From: Bacillus sp. FSL K6-3431
GTDB lineage: Bacteria; Bacillota; Bacilli; Bacillales; Bacillaceae_C
Assembly: GCF_038002605.1 (NCBI RefSeq)
Contig: NZ_JBBOCT010000001.1
Coordinates: 1,798,001 to 1,862,000 of the forward strand
DNA: 64,000 bases
Direction: 5' to 3'
Shown: in pieces, positions 1 to 10,005 of the stretch
Layout: the number at the start of each line of letters is the position of its first letter
Numbering within the stretch: the first letter of the stretch is position 1
Program-made: the position numbers and the translations under genes
The notes under the pieces: model-generated
What the model saw: only the letters and a program-made list of their open reading frames with translations
Database searches by the model: none
Told to the model about the DNA's origin: nothing

Positions 1-1717
1 GATAATAGTTCCCTTGTTTCCTCATGAGTGCCTCATGTGTGCCAGTTTCAACTATTTTCCCATGTTCGATCAATACGATTTTATCTGCATGTGTAATCGT
101 TGATAATCGATGCGCAATAATTAATGTTGTACGATCCTTAGCTAGCTTTTCGAGCGCTACTTGAATAAGTTGTTCGCTCTCAAGGTCTAATGCTGAAGTA
201 GCTTCATCTAAAATTAAAATAGGTGGGTTTTTTAGGAAAACTCTCGCTATTGCTACCCTTTGCTTTTGCCCTCCTGATAATTTTACGCCCCGCTCTCCTA
301 CTTTAGTATCGTATCCAGCAGGGAGGCCCATAATAAACTCATGTGCATTTGCTTGTTCTGCTGCTTTATACACTTCTTCATCGGTAGCATCCGGCTTTCC
401 AAGTAAAATATTACTTTTTACTGACTCACTAAACAATATATTATCTTGCAGGACCATACCTACTTTATCACGGAGACTACGCACCTTATACTTTCGAATA
501 TCTGTCCCATCTAAAAGTACTCTTCCTTTCGTAACATCATAGAAGCGAGGGATTAAACTTGCTAGCGATGACTTACCTCCTCCACTCATACCAACTAAAG
601 CAATTGTTTCACCATGGTGTACTTCTAGATTTATATCAAATAAAATTGGCTTATCTTTTTCATCATAAGTAAACGTAACATTCTCCAAGTGGATGTTACC
701 ATGCACTTTTTGTAATTCTACAGCATCTGGCGCATCATCTATATCATACTTCTCATCTAGTAATTCAAATACTCGATCCATTGATGCTATCGATTGAGTA
801 AGCGTTGTGGAAGAATTAACTAGTCTGCGTAACGGATTGTAAAGTCTTTCTACAAAGCCCATAAAAGCAACCATTGTTCCAATCGAAAGATCCCCATGTA
901 TAACTTGATATCCCGCGTAGGTAATAACAATCAGCGGAGCAATATCGGTGATAGTATTTACGACCGAAAATGCCTTAGCTGTCCAACTCGTATGCGTTAA
1001 TGCCTTCTCAAGAAAATTAGCATTGTTTTTATCAAATCTTTTTTGTTCATGATCTTCAATCGCGAAACTTTTGATAACAGACATACCAGCCACTCGTTCA
1101 TGTAGATAGCTTTGCACTTCGGCAAGAGCTTGTGATCGCGCCCGTGTCAATTTCCGCAGATTTCCAAAAAAATATCTGACTGCAAATATATACAGCGGGA
1201 AAACAGCTAGAGATACGAGTGTTAGTGGTACGTCCATTGTTACCATAATAATGATCGCAATGATGACCGTGGCCGCATCAAGCCAAAGATTCATTAATCC
1301 TGTAATGACAAATTCCTTTGTTTGCTCCACATCATTAATTACTCTTGAAATTACTTCGCCTGCCCTAGTATTTGAATAAAATTTAAAACTTAACTTTTGA
1401 ATATGAGTAAATAACCTATCACGTATGTCGTATAAAATATTACTTGCCGTCCATTGGGCAAAATATTGTCGGTAATATTCAACTGGCGGCCTGATAACTA
1501 CGAAAATTAATAACATAATACCCATCGTTATCATTAATTTAGTTGTCTTTTCGTCCGGAGACAGTGTTTCGCCACCAACTACATCATCAATCACATACTT
1601 CATTAAAATTGGTATTAATAATGGAATAGTAAATTTTACAATTCCGATCAACAACGTAAAAAATATTTTCCAGCGATATGGCTGAACAAATTGCAAATAC
1701 CTCTTTATAACCCCCAA
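1..1717 (-). CDS. ABC exporter half-transporter (YgaD-like), C-terminus outside window
   Basis: Fused membrane and ATPase half-transporter of the multidrug/lipid exporter type, expected to work as a dimer in the cytoplasmic membrane. About 310 N-terminal residues are hydrophobic with the usual six-helix pattern. The ATPase part follows, with Walker [10 protein letters not shown], signature LSGGQKQR, Walker [13 protein letters not shown] and the H-loop IIAHRLST. The start is a TTG with GAGGAGG eight bases upstream; an ATG four bases before it is out of frame and an in-frame TAA lies just upstream. 572 codons are visible and the last few residues run off the window. Position next to ntdP and sspE matches B. 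subtilis ygaD. Substrate unknown. Confidence 0.9.
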   Translation of the reverse strand, partial: MGVIKRYLQFVQPYRWKIFFTLLIGIVKFTIPLLIPILMKYVIDDVVGGETLSPDEKTTKLMITMGIMLLIFVVIRPPVEYYRQYFAQWTASNILYDIRDRLFTHIQKLSFKFYSNTRAGEVISRVINDVEQTKEFVITGLMNLWLDAATVIIAIIIMVTMDVPLTLVSLAVFPLYIFAVRYFFGNLRKLTRARSQALAEVQSYLHERVAGMSVIKSFAIEDHEQKRFDKNNANFLEKALTHTSWTAKAFSVVNTITDIAPLIVITYAGYQVIHGDLSIGTMVAFMGFVERLYNPLRRLVNSSTTLTQSIASMDRVFELLDEKYDIDDAPDAVELQKVHGNIHLENVTFTYDEKDKPILFDINLEVHHGETIALVGMSGGGKSSLASLIPRFYDVTKGRVLLDGTDIRKYKVRSLRDKVGMVLQDNILFSESVKSNILLGKPDATDEEVYKAAEQANAHEFIMGLPAGYDTKVGERGVKLSGGQKQRVAIARVFLKNPPILILDEATSALDLESEQLIQVALEKLAKDRTTLIIAHRLSTITHADKIVLIEHGKIVETGTHEALMRKQGNYY

Positions 1718-1771
1718 GCATTAATCCTCCTCTGTCAGCAAAAAACATGAAATCTTTGATTATTATACAAT

Positions 1772-2305
1772 TCAATAGCTTCGATACATCAAAAAGCGTT
1801 CATACCATGTATCGATAAAATCTGGAGAAAAAGGTCCCTTTCTTTGTCTAATCCAAAAGATGAGCTTGTCCACATTTCTCTTCAAAATATGATCAATTTC
1901 ATCAGGATATTGCATCTGCTTTCTATGATATTCGTATTCATCTTCATCTAGGAGTGAAAATGTCATATCTGGATAGACTTTGATGTCTAGATCATAATCA
2001 ATATATTTTATTGCTTCTTGATCATATACATATGGTGAACCTAGATTACAATAATAATAAATACCGTCTTCTCGAATCATCGCAATAATATTAAACCATA
2101 AATCCGTATGAAAATAACAAATCGCCGGTTCCCGAGTGATCCATGTTCTTCCATCCGATTCCGTCACGATCGTCCGGTCATTTCCACCAATAACCAGATG
2201 TCTCGTCGCTTTTAATATTTTCGTTTCATCCCAAACCCGATGAATATTTCCATCGTGCTTATAACTATGGATTTGAATATTTTCTCCTTCCACGGGAATA
2301 ACCAT
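1772..2305 (-). CDS. ntdP: Nucleoside tri-/diphosphate phosphatase NtdP (YgaC, DUF402)
   Basis: 177-residue DUF402 protein. Family members hydrolyse nucleoside tri- and diphosphates using a metal centre. Recognisable conserved stretches are [10 protein letters not shown] near the N-terminus, [14 protein letters not shown] and [16 protein letters not shown] in the middle, and [19 protein letters not shown] near the C-terminus. The ATG at 2305 is chosen because an AGGGGGG Shine-Dalgarno lies just upstream and the family begins here; a longer reading frame exists but has no ribosome site. It lies between the ABC exporter and sspE, as in Bacillus (ygaD-ygaC-sspE), though the small ygaB gene is absent. 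Confidence 0.88.
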   Translation of the reverse strand: MVIPVEGENIQIHSYKHDGNIHRVWDETKILKATRHLVIGGNDRTIVTESDGRTWITREPAICYFHTDLWFNIIAMIREDGIYYYCNLGSPYVYDQEAIKYIDYDLDIKVYPDMTFSLLDEDEYEYHRKQMQYPDEIDHILKRNVDKLIFWIRQRKGPFSPDFIDTWYERFLMYRSY

Positions 2306-2666
2306 CGTCCCCCCTACTTTCTGATCCAAAGGGCAAGCATGCAATTCGTGATCAATATTTTTTTTAATATGGAAAAGTCTATTCAACCGATTCTAAATTA
2401 TCTTTTACTCCATCTTTAAGTGTCGTTATTATTATACCGTTTTAGACAGGTTTTTAAAACATTTGCGTTTCTACTATAAAAAAACAACGTATCGAATAAC
2501 ACTAGAAGTGAGGTTAACAGCGTTTTTCCAGGTTGATAAAAACGGGCGTCCTCCATACGAAAACAAGAGGAAATTGGGGTAAGGGCCTTATATTGAGTAT
2601 TTAAGCTATCAATACGAATAAGGCGATGTTGGGGAATTAGAATCAACGAAAAAAATATGATTATAA

Positions 2667-2927
2667 AGGATATTCAAAAAATCACCAAATAATAAACGGC
2701 GGTTTCTTCGCAGGTAAATAGGTACTTCTACTAAAGTAAGGAACCTCATTTAGGAAAAAGAGGAACTCTTCTGGTAAGGTCGCTCAACACAGAGGTCAGC
2801 ACGTCGTGTGCAAATACGTCCTATGAGTAACATAGAAGTCAGCACATCCTGTGCAAGTCAGATCCTCAAAACCCTTCTCGCCTCAAACTTCTTGTTTCTA
2901 ATTTGGCATCTTTTTGAACACGCACTT
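2667..2927. repeat. MITE-like dispersed repeat, copy 1
   Basis: About 261 bp bounded by imperfect inverted ends (AGGATATTCAAAAA on the left, TTTTTGAACACGCACTT on the right). Inside are the blocks GGTCGCTCAACACAGAGG and AGAAGTCAGCACATCCTG. The same blocks occur in inverted orientation at 50054-50265, upstream of asnB. It encodes nothing convincing. It fills most of the 2387-2972 gap; the rest of that gap (about 2400-2660) shows no supported gene. Confidence 0.75.
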
Positions 2928-2972
2928 ATATTTCTTTAAAATCCATTTCTTAAGACAACTTTTTCAGCACAC

Positions 2973-3011
2973 AAAGAAGGTGCCAAAAGCATAGCTTTTG
3001 GCACCTTCTTT
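2973..3011 (-). terminator. Terminator of sspE
   Basis: Perfect 18-bp inverted repeat (AAGAAGGTGCCAAAAGC and its complement around a 3-base loop) immediately downstream of sspE. The stem ends in an A/T-rich run; the T-tract beyond it is short. Confidence 0.85.
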
Positions 3012-3030
3012 CATTTACTGTGCTTAAGTA

Positions 3031-3240
3031 TTACTGTTGACCAAAGTTACCAGCGTTCTTAGCTTTTTTTGATTCGGCTTGTTGGTTTTGTTTTTTTACT
3101 TGTTGAGCGTCAGTTTCACTGCCGAACTCTGTTCCAAAATTACCTTGTGCTTGTGCTCCAGCACCAGCAGATTGTGCGTTTTGTTTTTGCACTTCTTGAA
3201 TATTTGTTCCAGATTGTGTTTTGTTTGCTTTTTTGTTCAT
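3031..3240 (-). CDS. sspE: Gamma-type small acid-soluble spore protein SspE
   Basis: 69-residue Gln/Ala/Asn-rich protein, a storage SASP degraded to amino acids at spore germination rather than a DNA binder. The spore protease (GPR) recognition motif TEFGSETD sits at residues 37-44, and GNFG motifs occur on both sides. It is shorter than the B. subtilis homologue, which I recall as having two repeat units; only one cleavage site is visible here. The ATG at 3240 follows GGAGGTGAG; an upstream extension in the same frame has no ribosome site. It lies 70 bp after fabL. Expression in the forespore is expected from the family, but I did not identify a clear sigma-G promoter. Confidence 0.93.
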   Translation of the reverse strand: MNKKANKTQSGTNIQEVQKQNAQSAGAGAQAQGNFGTEFGSETDAQQVKKQNQQAESKKAKNAGNFGQQ

Positions 3241-3309
3241 TAGTCTCACCTCCACGTTTGTTATAATAACCAAACGTCGAGATAGTTATCCAAGTTTTTT
3301 AAAAAACTT

Positions 3310-5258
<1,949 letters not shown>

Positions 5259-5406
5259 GTTTTTATCACCTATATGTTATTCCTTTATTGTTTTAGGGAA
5301 TAATTAATAATAAGAAATTATAATTGCTTTTTATAATTCTTTAAAATATGATTGTTTGGAATACAATTATAGAAATACCGATATCCCTTCCTGGAGGAGG
5401 ATTAGT

Positions 5407-6387
5407 TTGGATACAGCCACACATGTTGTTATGGGAATCGCTATCGGCGGTTTAGCTACATTAGACCCAGTAGTAGCCGAAAATGCTGTAAATACGCAAA
5501 GCGTTCTAGTTGCCGCGATAATCGGGTCTCAAATACCGGATATAGATACGTTTTTAAAATTAAGAAACAATGCAGTTTATATACGTAATCATAGAGGCAT
5601 CACGCACTCTATACCAGCAGTTCTGCTTTGGCCTCTTATTGTGACCGCGCTTGTAACAATGTTTTATCCAGAATCCAATTTACTACATTTATGGTTATGG
5701 TCATTTTTAGCAGTATTTTTACATGTGTTTGTCGATATTTTCAACGCCTATGGTACACAAGCTCTGCGGCCATTTTCAGCAAAATGGGTGGCCCTTGGTA
5801 CGATTAATACATTCGATCCAATAATTTTTGGGCTACATATCCTCGGAATTATCCTTTGGATAGTCGGAACACCGCCAGGTTATACCTTTGTCGTAATGTA
5901 TATAGTAATTATCTTTTATTATATACTGAGATTTATTATGCAGAGAACAGTCCGATCAGCAGTGTTAAAAACAATTCCTGATGCAAATGAAATTATCATT
6001 GCTCCAACAATGCGATTTAATCAGTGGCGGCTAGCGATTATTTCTAATAATTATTTCTATGTAGGTCGAGCTTTTAAACGGTCAATTACTATCTTTGATA
6101 AATTTCATCGTGTTCCAGTCCCAGACTCCTCCATTATCGTTGCTGCAAGAGCAGATAAAAACATTTCAGCATTTTTATCATTTTCCCCCATCTATCGTTG
6201 GGAAATTACTGAGTTTGATGGTTACTACGAAGTGCGTTTTATTGATTTAAGATATAGGAGTAATGGACATTACCCGTTTGTTGCAATCGTTCAACTCGAC
6301 TTGAATTTAGAAATGATCACGTCATATACTGGTTGGATCTTCAGTGAAGAAAAGCTTAGAAAAAAACTCAATATAGTCACTGATTAA
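5407..6387 (+). CDS. yfhP: YfhP, YdjM-family membrane protein (putative metal-dependent hydrolase)
   Basis: 326-residue membrane protein with four or more hydrophobic helices in the first 190 residues and a soluble C-terminal part. Conserved polar motifs are THVVMG (residues 5-10), PDIDT (44-48) and HRGITHS (62-68), characteristic of the YdjM/YfhP family (PF04307), whose members are predicted metal-dependent hydrolases. The start is a TTG at 5407 preceded by GGAGGAGG; an ATG further upstream in the same frame has no ribosome site. In B. subtilis YfhP is reported to affect the neighbouring yfhQRST genes; here too it is divergent from mutY. Confidence 0.85.
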   Translation: MDTATHVVMGIAIGGLATLDPVVAENAVNTQSVLVAAIIGSQIPDIDTFLKLRNNAVYIRNHRGITHSIPAVLLWPLIVTALVTMFYPESNLLHLWLWSFLAVFLHVFVDIFNAYGTQALRPFSAKWVALGTINTFDPIIFGLHILGIILWIVGTPPGYTFVVMYIVIIFYYILRFIMQRTVRSAVLKTIPDANEIIIAPTMRFNQWRLAIISNNYFYVGRAFKRSITIFDKFHRVPVPDSSIIVAARADKNISAFLSFSPIYRWEITEFDGYYEVRFIDLRYRSNGHYPFVAIVQLDLNLEMITSYTGWIFSEEKLRKKLNIVTD

Positions 6388-6396
6388 TAAATGTTA

Positions 6397-6433
6397 CATC
6401 CCATCAATTTACATCTGGTGGGATGCTTTTTAA
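6397..6433 (+). terminator. Terminator of yfhP
   Basis: 10-bp stem CATCCCATCA / TGGTGGGATG (one G-T pair) followed by CTTTTTAAT, nine bases after the yfhP stop codon. Confidence 0.85.
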
Positions 6434-6483
6434 TGTGCATGATTCTCATTATCTAACATATTGTATATGTTAATCATTTATCT

Positions 6484-6537
6484 CGATCATTCTTTCTTTA
6501 GTGTTTAAGCCGTTTCAGCTTGCTGAAACGAGTTCAC
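6484..6537 (-). repeat. REP-like palindromic repeat, copy D (short form)
   Basis: Read on the minus strand it is GTGAACTCGTTTCAGC AAGCTGAAAC followed by CTTAAACACTAAAGAAAG. It contains the 8-bp palindrome of copies A and B but lacks the inner hairpin. It lies between yfhP and sspK and is not next to a gene I can recognise on its own strand. Confidence 0.75.
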
Positions 6538-6631
6538 TGACTTTTTGAACTTCCTCTATTAATAAAATCAGTCGATTACAACCATAATAAGATATGCGGA
6601 TAAAACATCCGCACTAAAGGAGGCTGTCTTG

Positions 6632-6802
6632 ATGCGTAATAAAGCAAAGGGTTTTCCATATGGCAACGACAATAAGTTCGAAGGAGAGCCACGTGCAAAA
6701 GCAGAATTTGCATCTAAACGCGCAAACGGCACTACTAACACAGCCCCACAAGAAAGAATGCGTGCTTCAGGTGCCAGAGAAGATGGCAATCATAATCGAT
6801 AA
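6632..6802 (+). CDS. sspK: Small acid-soluble spore protein K
   Basis: 56-residue basic protein starting [13 protein letters not shown]. It contains [15 protein letters not shown] and ends [11 protein letters not shown] plus a short tail, which matches minor SASP SspK of Bacillus spores almost throughout. The ATG at 6632 follows AAAGGAGG. Next to yfhH and recX as in B. subtilis. It shares a transcript-sized interval with the following small gene, ending at a common terminator. Forespore expression is expected from the family. Confidence 0.9.
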   Translation: MRNKAKGFPYGNDNKFEGEPRAKAEFASKRANGTTNTAPQERMRASGAREDGNHNR

Positions 6803-6816
6803 GGAGGAAAACACAT

Positions 6817-6978
6817 ATGGCTAACAACGAGAATTCTCATTTAAATCGTCAGTTAACTCCTTTTAACCGAGCATGGTTTTCACCGAAAAATATGGACTCG
6901 CAAGTAAATGGACATACGCAACTAACTCAGGATGACATCATTAGGCAAAGAGCTGCAGTTACAAAGTACAAAAAGTAA
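6817..6978 (+). CDS. Small YpzG-like protein
   Basis: 53-residue polar protein with AAGGAGG placed well before the ATG, 14 bp after sspK. The segment from PFNRAW through SPKNMDSQVNGHTQ resembles the small Bacillus family YpzG (short proteins with a PW-x-PKH-x-QVNG-type core). Function unknown; the linkage to sspK suggests a spore-associated role. The family assignment is from memory of the motif and is not certain. Confidence 0.65.
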   Translation: MANNENSHLNRQLTPFNRAWFSPKNMDSQVNGHTQLTQDDIIRQRAAVTKYKK

Positions 6979-6998
6979 TAAGAAATGCATAAAGCATT

Positions 6999-7028
6999 GA
7001 CACAGCGCATTATTGCTGTGTCTTTTTT
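6999..7028 (+). terminator. Terminator of the sspK unit
   Basis: 8-bp stem GACACAGC / GCTGTGTC with an 8-base loop, followed by six T. Confidence 0.9.
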
Positions 7029-7031
7029 ATA

Positions 7032-7100
7032 AAGATCTTTCTTTAGGGTTTTAAGACTCCCACCTGATTCTACGATGTTTCAGCTTGCTGAAACGAGTTA
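7032..7100 (-). repeat. REP-like palindromic repeat, copy B
   Basis: On the minus strand the element begins at the yfhH stop codon (TAACTCGTTTCAGC AAGCTGAAAC) and ends GGGAGTCTTAAAACCC TAAAGAAAGATC. It lacks one arm of the inner hairpin present in copy A. Confidence 0.8.
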
Positions 7101-7427
7101 CTTTAATACAGAGATAGGTAACGCTTCTTGTTTACCATTTCCATTTAATCGGTATCCCCATGCAAAAACGCCGTTCATATAATCAATTTTAAAATAAACC
7201 CCCGGATCACCATCAACTGCATAAATTTCACCTGGTTTGAAATCCACCGGATCCAGCAAGTATGCCTTTGCCATCAGGGCTTTTCTTTCCAAAACTGCAA
7301 ACTCGTTAACAATTCCGAGTTGTTCCGCCTTTCGTGCTTTCTCTTTTACTTGGGCAATTTCTTGTTTTAATTCTGATTCTGTCATTTGACTGTATCTTTT
7401 TTCTTTTTTTTCCAATTCCGCGTCCAT
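7098..7427 (-). CDS. yfhH: YfhH, DUF1811 family protein
   Basis: 109-residue protein of the DUF1811/YfhH family. The N-terminal half is a charged helix (KRYSQMTESELKQEI, ARKAEQLGIVNEFAVLERK) and the C-terminal half a small SH3-like beta domain (FKPGEIYAVDG, NGVFAWGYR, EALPISVLK). Molecular function is unknown. The start lies five bases after the recX stop; the Shine-Dalgarno (GGAG) overlaps that stop, so the two genes are probably translationally coupled. The stop codon forms the first bases of repeat copy B. Confidence 0.88.
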   Translation of the reverse strand: MDAELEKKEKRYSQMTESELKQEIAQVKEKARKAEQLGIVNEFAVLERKALMAKAYLLDPVDFKPGEIYAVDGDPGVYFKIDYMNGVFAWGYRLNGNGKQEALPISVLK

Positions 7428-7432
7428 CTTAT

Positions 7433-8230
7433 CTACTCCATTTCTTTTTCTTGCAGAAATCGATCAATCATCTCAATCGCAAAACCTTTGCGGAACAAAA
7501 CTTGCTTCATTTTTTGTTTGTACTCATAACCAGAAAAGCTTTTATATTTTCGATGTGCTTTTTCGCCTTGTGCTTGCATTGCTTCCCACTCTGCATCATC
7601 CTCTTTTTCAAATTCAACTTCTTCCATCGCAATAGAAATAATGTCTGAAGAAAAACCTTTGGTCATTAAATATTGTTGGATTTTCTGCTTGAGCGATCTT
7701 TCAGATAAGCTACTGTTTTGTTTCGCTACTTTATTACCGAGCTGAATGGCATGATCTATTTGCTGCTCGCCATCATATTTACTTAATGCTTCTTCGATAT
7801 AATGACCTGCAATGCCTTTCTGTTTTAATTCTTGCTTAATCGTACCAGGTCCTTTTTTCCCACCGTTTACTTGGGTACGGACATAAGCAGAAGCAAATGC
7901 AAGATCATCTATATATTGCCGGTCGTTTAATTTCAATAATACTGCATGGATGACAGGCTCTTCCCACTCTTTTTTCTTTAAATGAGAGCGAATTTCTGAT
8001 TCCGACCTCATTCGAAATGATAAATAGTTGATCGAAGCATTAAATGCTTTTCTGATTTCATCTTCATATTGAATTTGTGTTATTTCTAGTTCTGTTAATT
8101 CTTTTCCTTTTTGAAGCTGAAATCGCATCAATACTTCTTCATCTACGCCAAAGGCGAATTTTTCATCCAAAAAAATGTTATATCGGTCACTCGTATTTTT
8201 TTGTGTAGAGATTTTTGTAATAGTTGACAT
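7433..8230 (-). CDS. recX: Recombination regulator RecX
   Basis: 265-residue RecX, a modulator of RecA filaments in homologous recombination. The start MSTITKISTQKNTSDRYNIF matches the Bacillus family. The body contains three-helix repeats, recognisable from SYLSFRMRSESEIRSHL, the QYIDDLAFA block and GYEYKQKMKQVLFRKGF at the C-terminus. The ATG at 8230 is preferred because AAGGA lies eight bases upstream; two upstream ATGs in frame are badly spaced. Divergent from yfhE-yfhD, forms an operon with yfhH. Confidence 0.93.
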   Translation of the reverse strand: MSTITKISTQKNTSDRYNIFLDEKFAFGVDEEVLMRFQLQKGKELTELEITQIQYEDEIRKAFNASINYLSFRMRSESEIRSHLKKKEWEEPVIHAVLLKLNDRQYIDDLAFASAYVRTQVNGGKKGPGTIKQELKQKGIAGHYIEEALSKYDGEQQIDHAIQLGNKVAKQNSSLSERSLKQKIQQYLMTKGFSSDIISIAMEEVEFEKEDDAEWEAMQAQGEKAHRKYKSFSGYEYKQKMKQVLFRKGFAIEMIDRFLQEKEME

Positions 8231-8342
8231 GTTCATCTTCCTTTGTGAAGACATAATGTTTCTATTTTATCATAAAAACACCTGTGTATGTTTTTGAATC
8301 CATTGGGTCAAAATGAAAGGAAAGATGAAGGGATGGTAATCG

Positions 8343-8552
8343 ATGAGTAAACGTAAAGATTCAGATACTAAAAGTACTTTGACAACAACTCAGGAAGTAC
8401 TTTATTCCAGCGAATTTAAACGCGCGGATAAAGCCGGTGGTTACACCCAGGATAATGCCGAAGAAAATAACTTGCCAATTACAAAATATGAAATTAACTT
8501 CAAAGGAGGTTTTTACTATGGAACGCGAAGATCAACAAAAAACAAGCGATAA
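8343..8552 (+). CDS. yfhE: YfhE-like small protein, extended and overlapping yfhD
   Basis: 69 codons. The first ~40 residues (LTTTQEVLYSSEFKRADKAGGY) match YfhE, a short Bacillus protein of about 36 residues as I recall it. Here the frame does not stop at the usual place. It runs on for about 30 residues of unrelated sequence through the yfhD ribosome site and 35 bp into yfhD. Function unknown; cotranscribed with yfhD and divergent from recX. The tail may be real or may reflect loss of a stop codon. Confidence 0.75.
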   Translation: MSKRKDSDTKSTLTTTQEVLYSSEFKRADKAGGYTQDNAEENNLPITKYEINFKGGFYYGTRRSTKNKR

Positions 8553-8682
8553 GAACAAACACAAGTTTTCGCAGAAAAAATCAGATGGTTTGGATGTAGA
8601 ATTTTCAGAAGAACTTGCCGACAATAACGACAAACAGGCAATGGCACGATCAAAAGCTGCTGATAATCGAGCAAGGAAGTGA
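8518..8682 (+). CDS. yfhD: YfhD-like small protein
   Basis: 54-residue highly charged protein containing KKSDGLDVEFSEELADN and ending ARSKAADNRARK, which matches YfhD of Bacillus. Function unknown; its neighbours are spore and DNA-repair genes. The ATG at 8518 follows AAAGGAGG. The TGA stop is part of repeat copy C. Confidence 0.82.
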   Translation: MEREDQQKTSDKNKHKFSQKKSDGLDVEFSEELADNNDKQAMARSKAADNRARK

Positions 8683-8718
8683 ACTCGTTTCAGGTGGGAA
8701 TCTCCACCCCACCTGATT
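8679..8718 (+). repeat. REP-like palindromic repeat, copy C (divergent)
   Basis: GTGAACTCGTTTCAGG starts on the yfhD stop codon. Instead of the standard palindrome it continues into a different hairpin, AGGTGGG / CCCCACCT, around an 8-base loop. Confidence 0.65.
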
Positions 8719-8781
8719 GGTAAATCCCGACTACTGTTGATTTTTTAAATGAAGTTTGATAATTAAAAACAAAGTTTAATA

Positions 8782-8807
8782 AAACCCTAACTTAGGGTTT
8801 TTCTTTT
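8782..8807 (+). terminator. Terminator of yfhE-yfhD
   Basis: AAACCCT / AGGGTTT stem followed by TTCTTTT. Between here and 9099 I see no gene. The only ribosome-site-plus-ATG there (9009) opens a 4-codon frame that ends at once. Confidence 0.7.
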
Positions 8808-9099
8808 GAACCTTTAACTTCAGCTGTATTGTTCAATTAAAGGGCCATTTAATGTAGTAACACTTCTTATGAGATGGATATCTAAATTGTATGAGATTGT
8901 AAAGAGTTGTAATTAAACTAACTGGAGTTGAATAAGAAACGTGTTAAAAATAAAAAAACATACAAGGTGCTTATAAATTTAACTAGTGTTTTGATCCAAG
9001 GAGGATTAATGCACTTTTTTTAGATACAGTTTAAATTTATAATGGTTCAAACCACTATTATGTGACTTTAACTTGTTAAAATTGTATGGTACGGATCCT

Positions 9100-9158
9100 T
9101 TGTCTCGCAACCATACAGTTACTTATACTCGACAAGCAACCGTAGAGTTGCTTATACT
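9100..9158 (+). promoter_or_regulatory. Tandem promoter-operator of the arsR-like gene
   Basis: Two 29-bp units in direct repeat. Unit 1 has TTGTCT, 18 bp, TATACT (9124-9129). Unit 2 has TCGACA (9129-9134), 18 bp, TATACT (9153-9158). In each, an imperfect palindrome GCAACC-n3-(G/C)AGTT(G/A)C lies in the spacer between -35 and -10, a typical repressor position. The downstream promoter would start transcription at about 9165, the A of the start codon. Confidence 0.7.
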
Positions 9159-9164
9159 CGATAT

Positions 9165-9443
9165 ATGAATTGGGACAAAGAAGCTATATTCAAAGCACTT
9201 GGCGATTCGACTCGGCGGCTTATATTAGACGAACTTTCCGAACGCAACGAGCTGACGTTGTATGAACTTACGGTAGGCCTCATTATGAAGCATGACCTTT
9301 CCATTTCGCGACAGGCGATAGCTAAACATCTTTCTGCATTGGAAGATGCAGGGCTCGTAAAATCAAAACGAAAGGGAAAATATCGAGTACTAATATTCAA
9401 CAACGAACCACTTAAAAATTTGTTGAAAGGATGGATACAGTAA
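9165..9443 (+). CDS. ArsR-type winged-helix transcriptional repressor
   Basis: 92-residue winged-helix protein beginning MNWDKEAIFKALGDSTRRLIL. The recognition helix is about SRQAIAKHLSALEDAGLV and the wing KRKGKYRVLIF. It contains no cysteine, so it is not a classical metal-sensing ArsR; this subgroup usually pairs with a SRPBCC or VOC gene. No Shine-Dalgarno precedes the ATG. The promoter -10 lies seven bases before it, so a leaderless mRNA is likely. The two operator copies suggest autoregulation together with the downstream VOC gene. Confidence 0.85.
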   Translation: MNWDKEAIFKALGDSTRRLILDELSERNELTLYELTVGLIMKHDLSISRQAIAKHLSALEDAGLVKSKRKGKYRVLIFNNEPLKNLLKGWIQ

Positions 9444-9544
9444 TTTTTCAAAAAAACTTCTGACGAATGGATAGATTTTTCTGCTTGAAGCTAGATTGTT
9501 AGCAGAGTACCATTCGTCACAATATCAAAGGAGGCAAAAACATT

Positions 9545-9928
9545 ATGAAAATCATTGTTACCAGTATCTTCGTTCAAGATCAAGACAAGGCATTGGAGTT
9601 TTATACAGAAACGCTAGGCTTTGCAAAAAAGCATGACGTTCCCGTCGGAGAATTTAGGTGGATAGCCCTTGTATCTCCCGATGATCAAGACGGTACCGAG
9701 CTTTTGCTCGAACCGAATAACCATCCGGCTGCCAAAGAGTATCAAGAGGAGATATCTGCCGAAGGCATCCCAGCAACAATGTTTGGCGTTGCAGATGTTC
9801 GCGAAGAATACAAACGATTAATCAAACACGGAGTGAAGTTTACTATAGAGCCGACAGAAATGGGCGAAGTCACATTGGCTGTCTTCGATGATACATGCGG
9901 CAACCTTATTCAGATTGTGCAAAAGTAA
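9545..9928 (+). CDS. VOC-superfamily (glyoxalase/bleomycin-resistance fold) protein
   Basis: 127-residue single VOC protein. Its beta-alpha-beta modules are visible as KIIVTSIFVQDQDKALEFYTE at the N-terminus and a second unit from ATMFGVADVREEYKRLIK to GNLIQIVQK. Members are metal-dependent lyases, dioxygenases or drug-binding proteins; the sequence does not decide which. AAAGGAGG precedes the ATG. It lies 101 bp after the ArsR-type gene and is probably controlled by it. The pair sits in an accessory patch between the yfh and ytm blocks. Confidence 0.85.
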   Translation: MKIIVTSIFVQDQDKALEFYTETLGFAKKHDVPVGEFRWIALVSPDDQDGTELLLEPNNHPAAKEYQEEISAEGIPATMFGVADVREEYKRLIKHGVKFTIEPTEMGEVTLAVFDDTCGNLIQIVQK

Positions 9929-10005
9929 CTTTATGTCGAAATAACTATTTCTAAACGACTTTTTTATAGGTTTTAAGTTAGGTGAAGTGTATTTTATCAA
10001 AAATT

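Noticed and set aside
1587..1721. ATG four bases upstream of the ABC exporter start as a separate gene
   Set aside because: It opens a different frame overlapping the transporter; the TTG has the correctly spaced ribosome site and the conserved frame.
2416..2646. 76-codon open frame on the minus strand after ntdP
   Set aside because: No ribosome site, no recognisable domain, odd composition; region is intergenic in Bacillus.
9152..9451. 99-codon minus-strand frame over the arsR-like gene
   Set aside because: Antisense of the repressor gene with no signals of its own.
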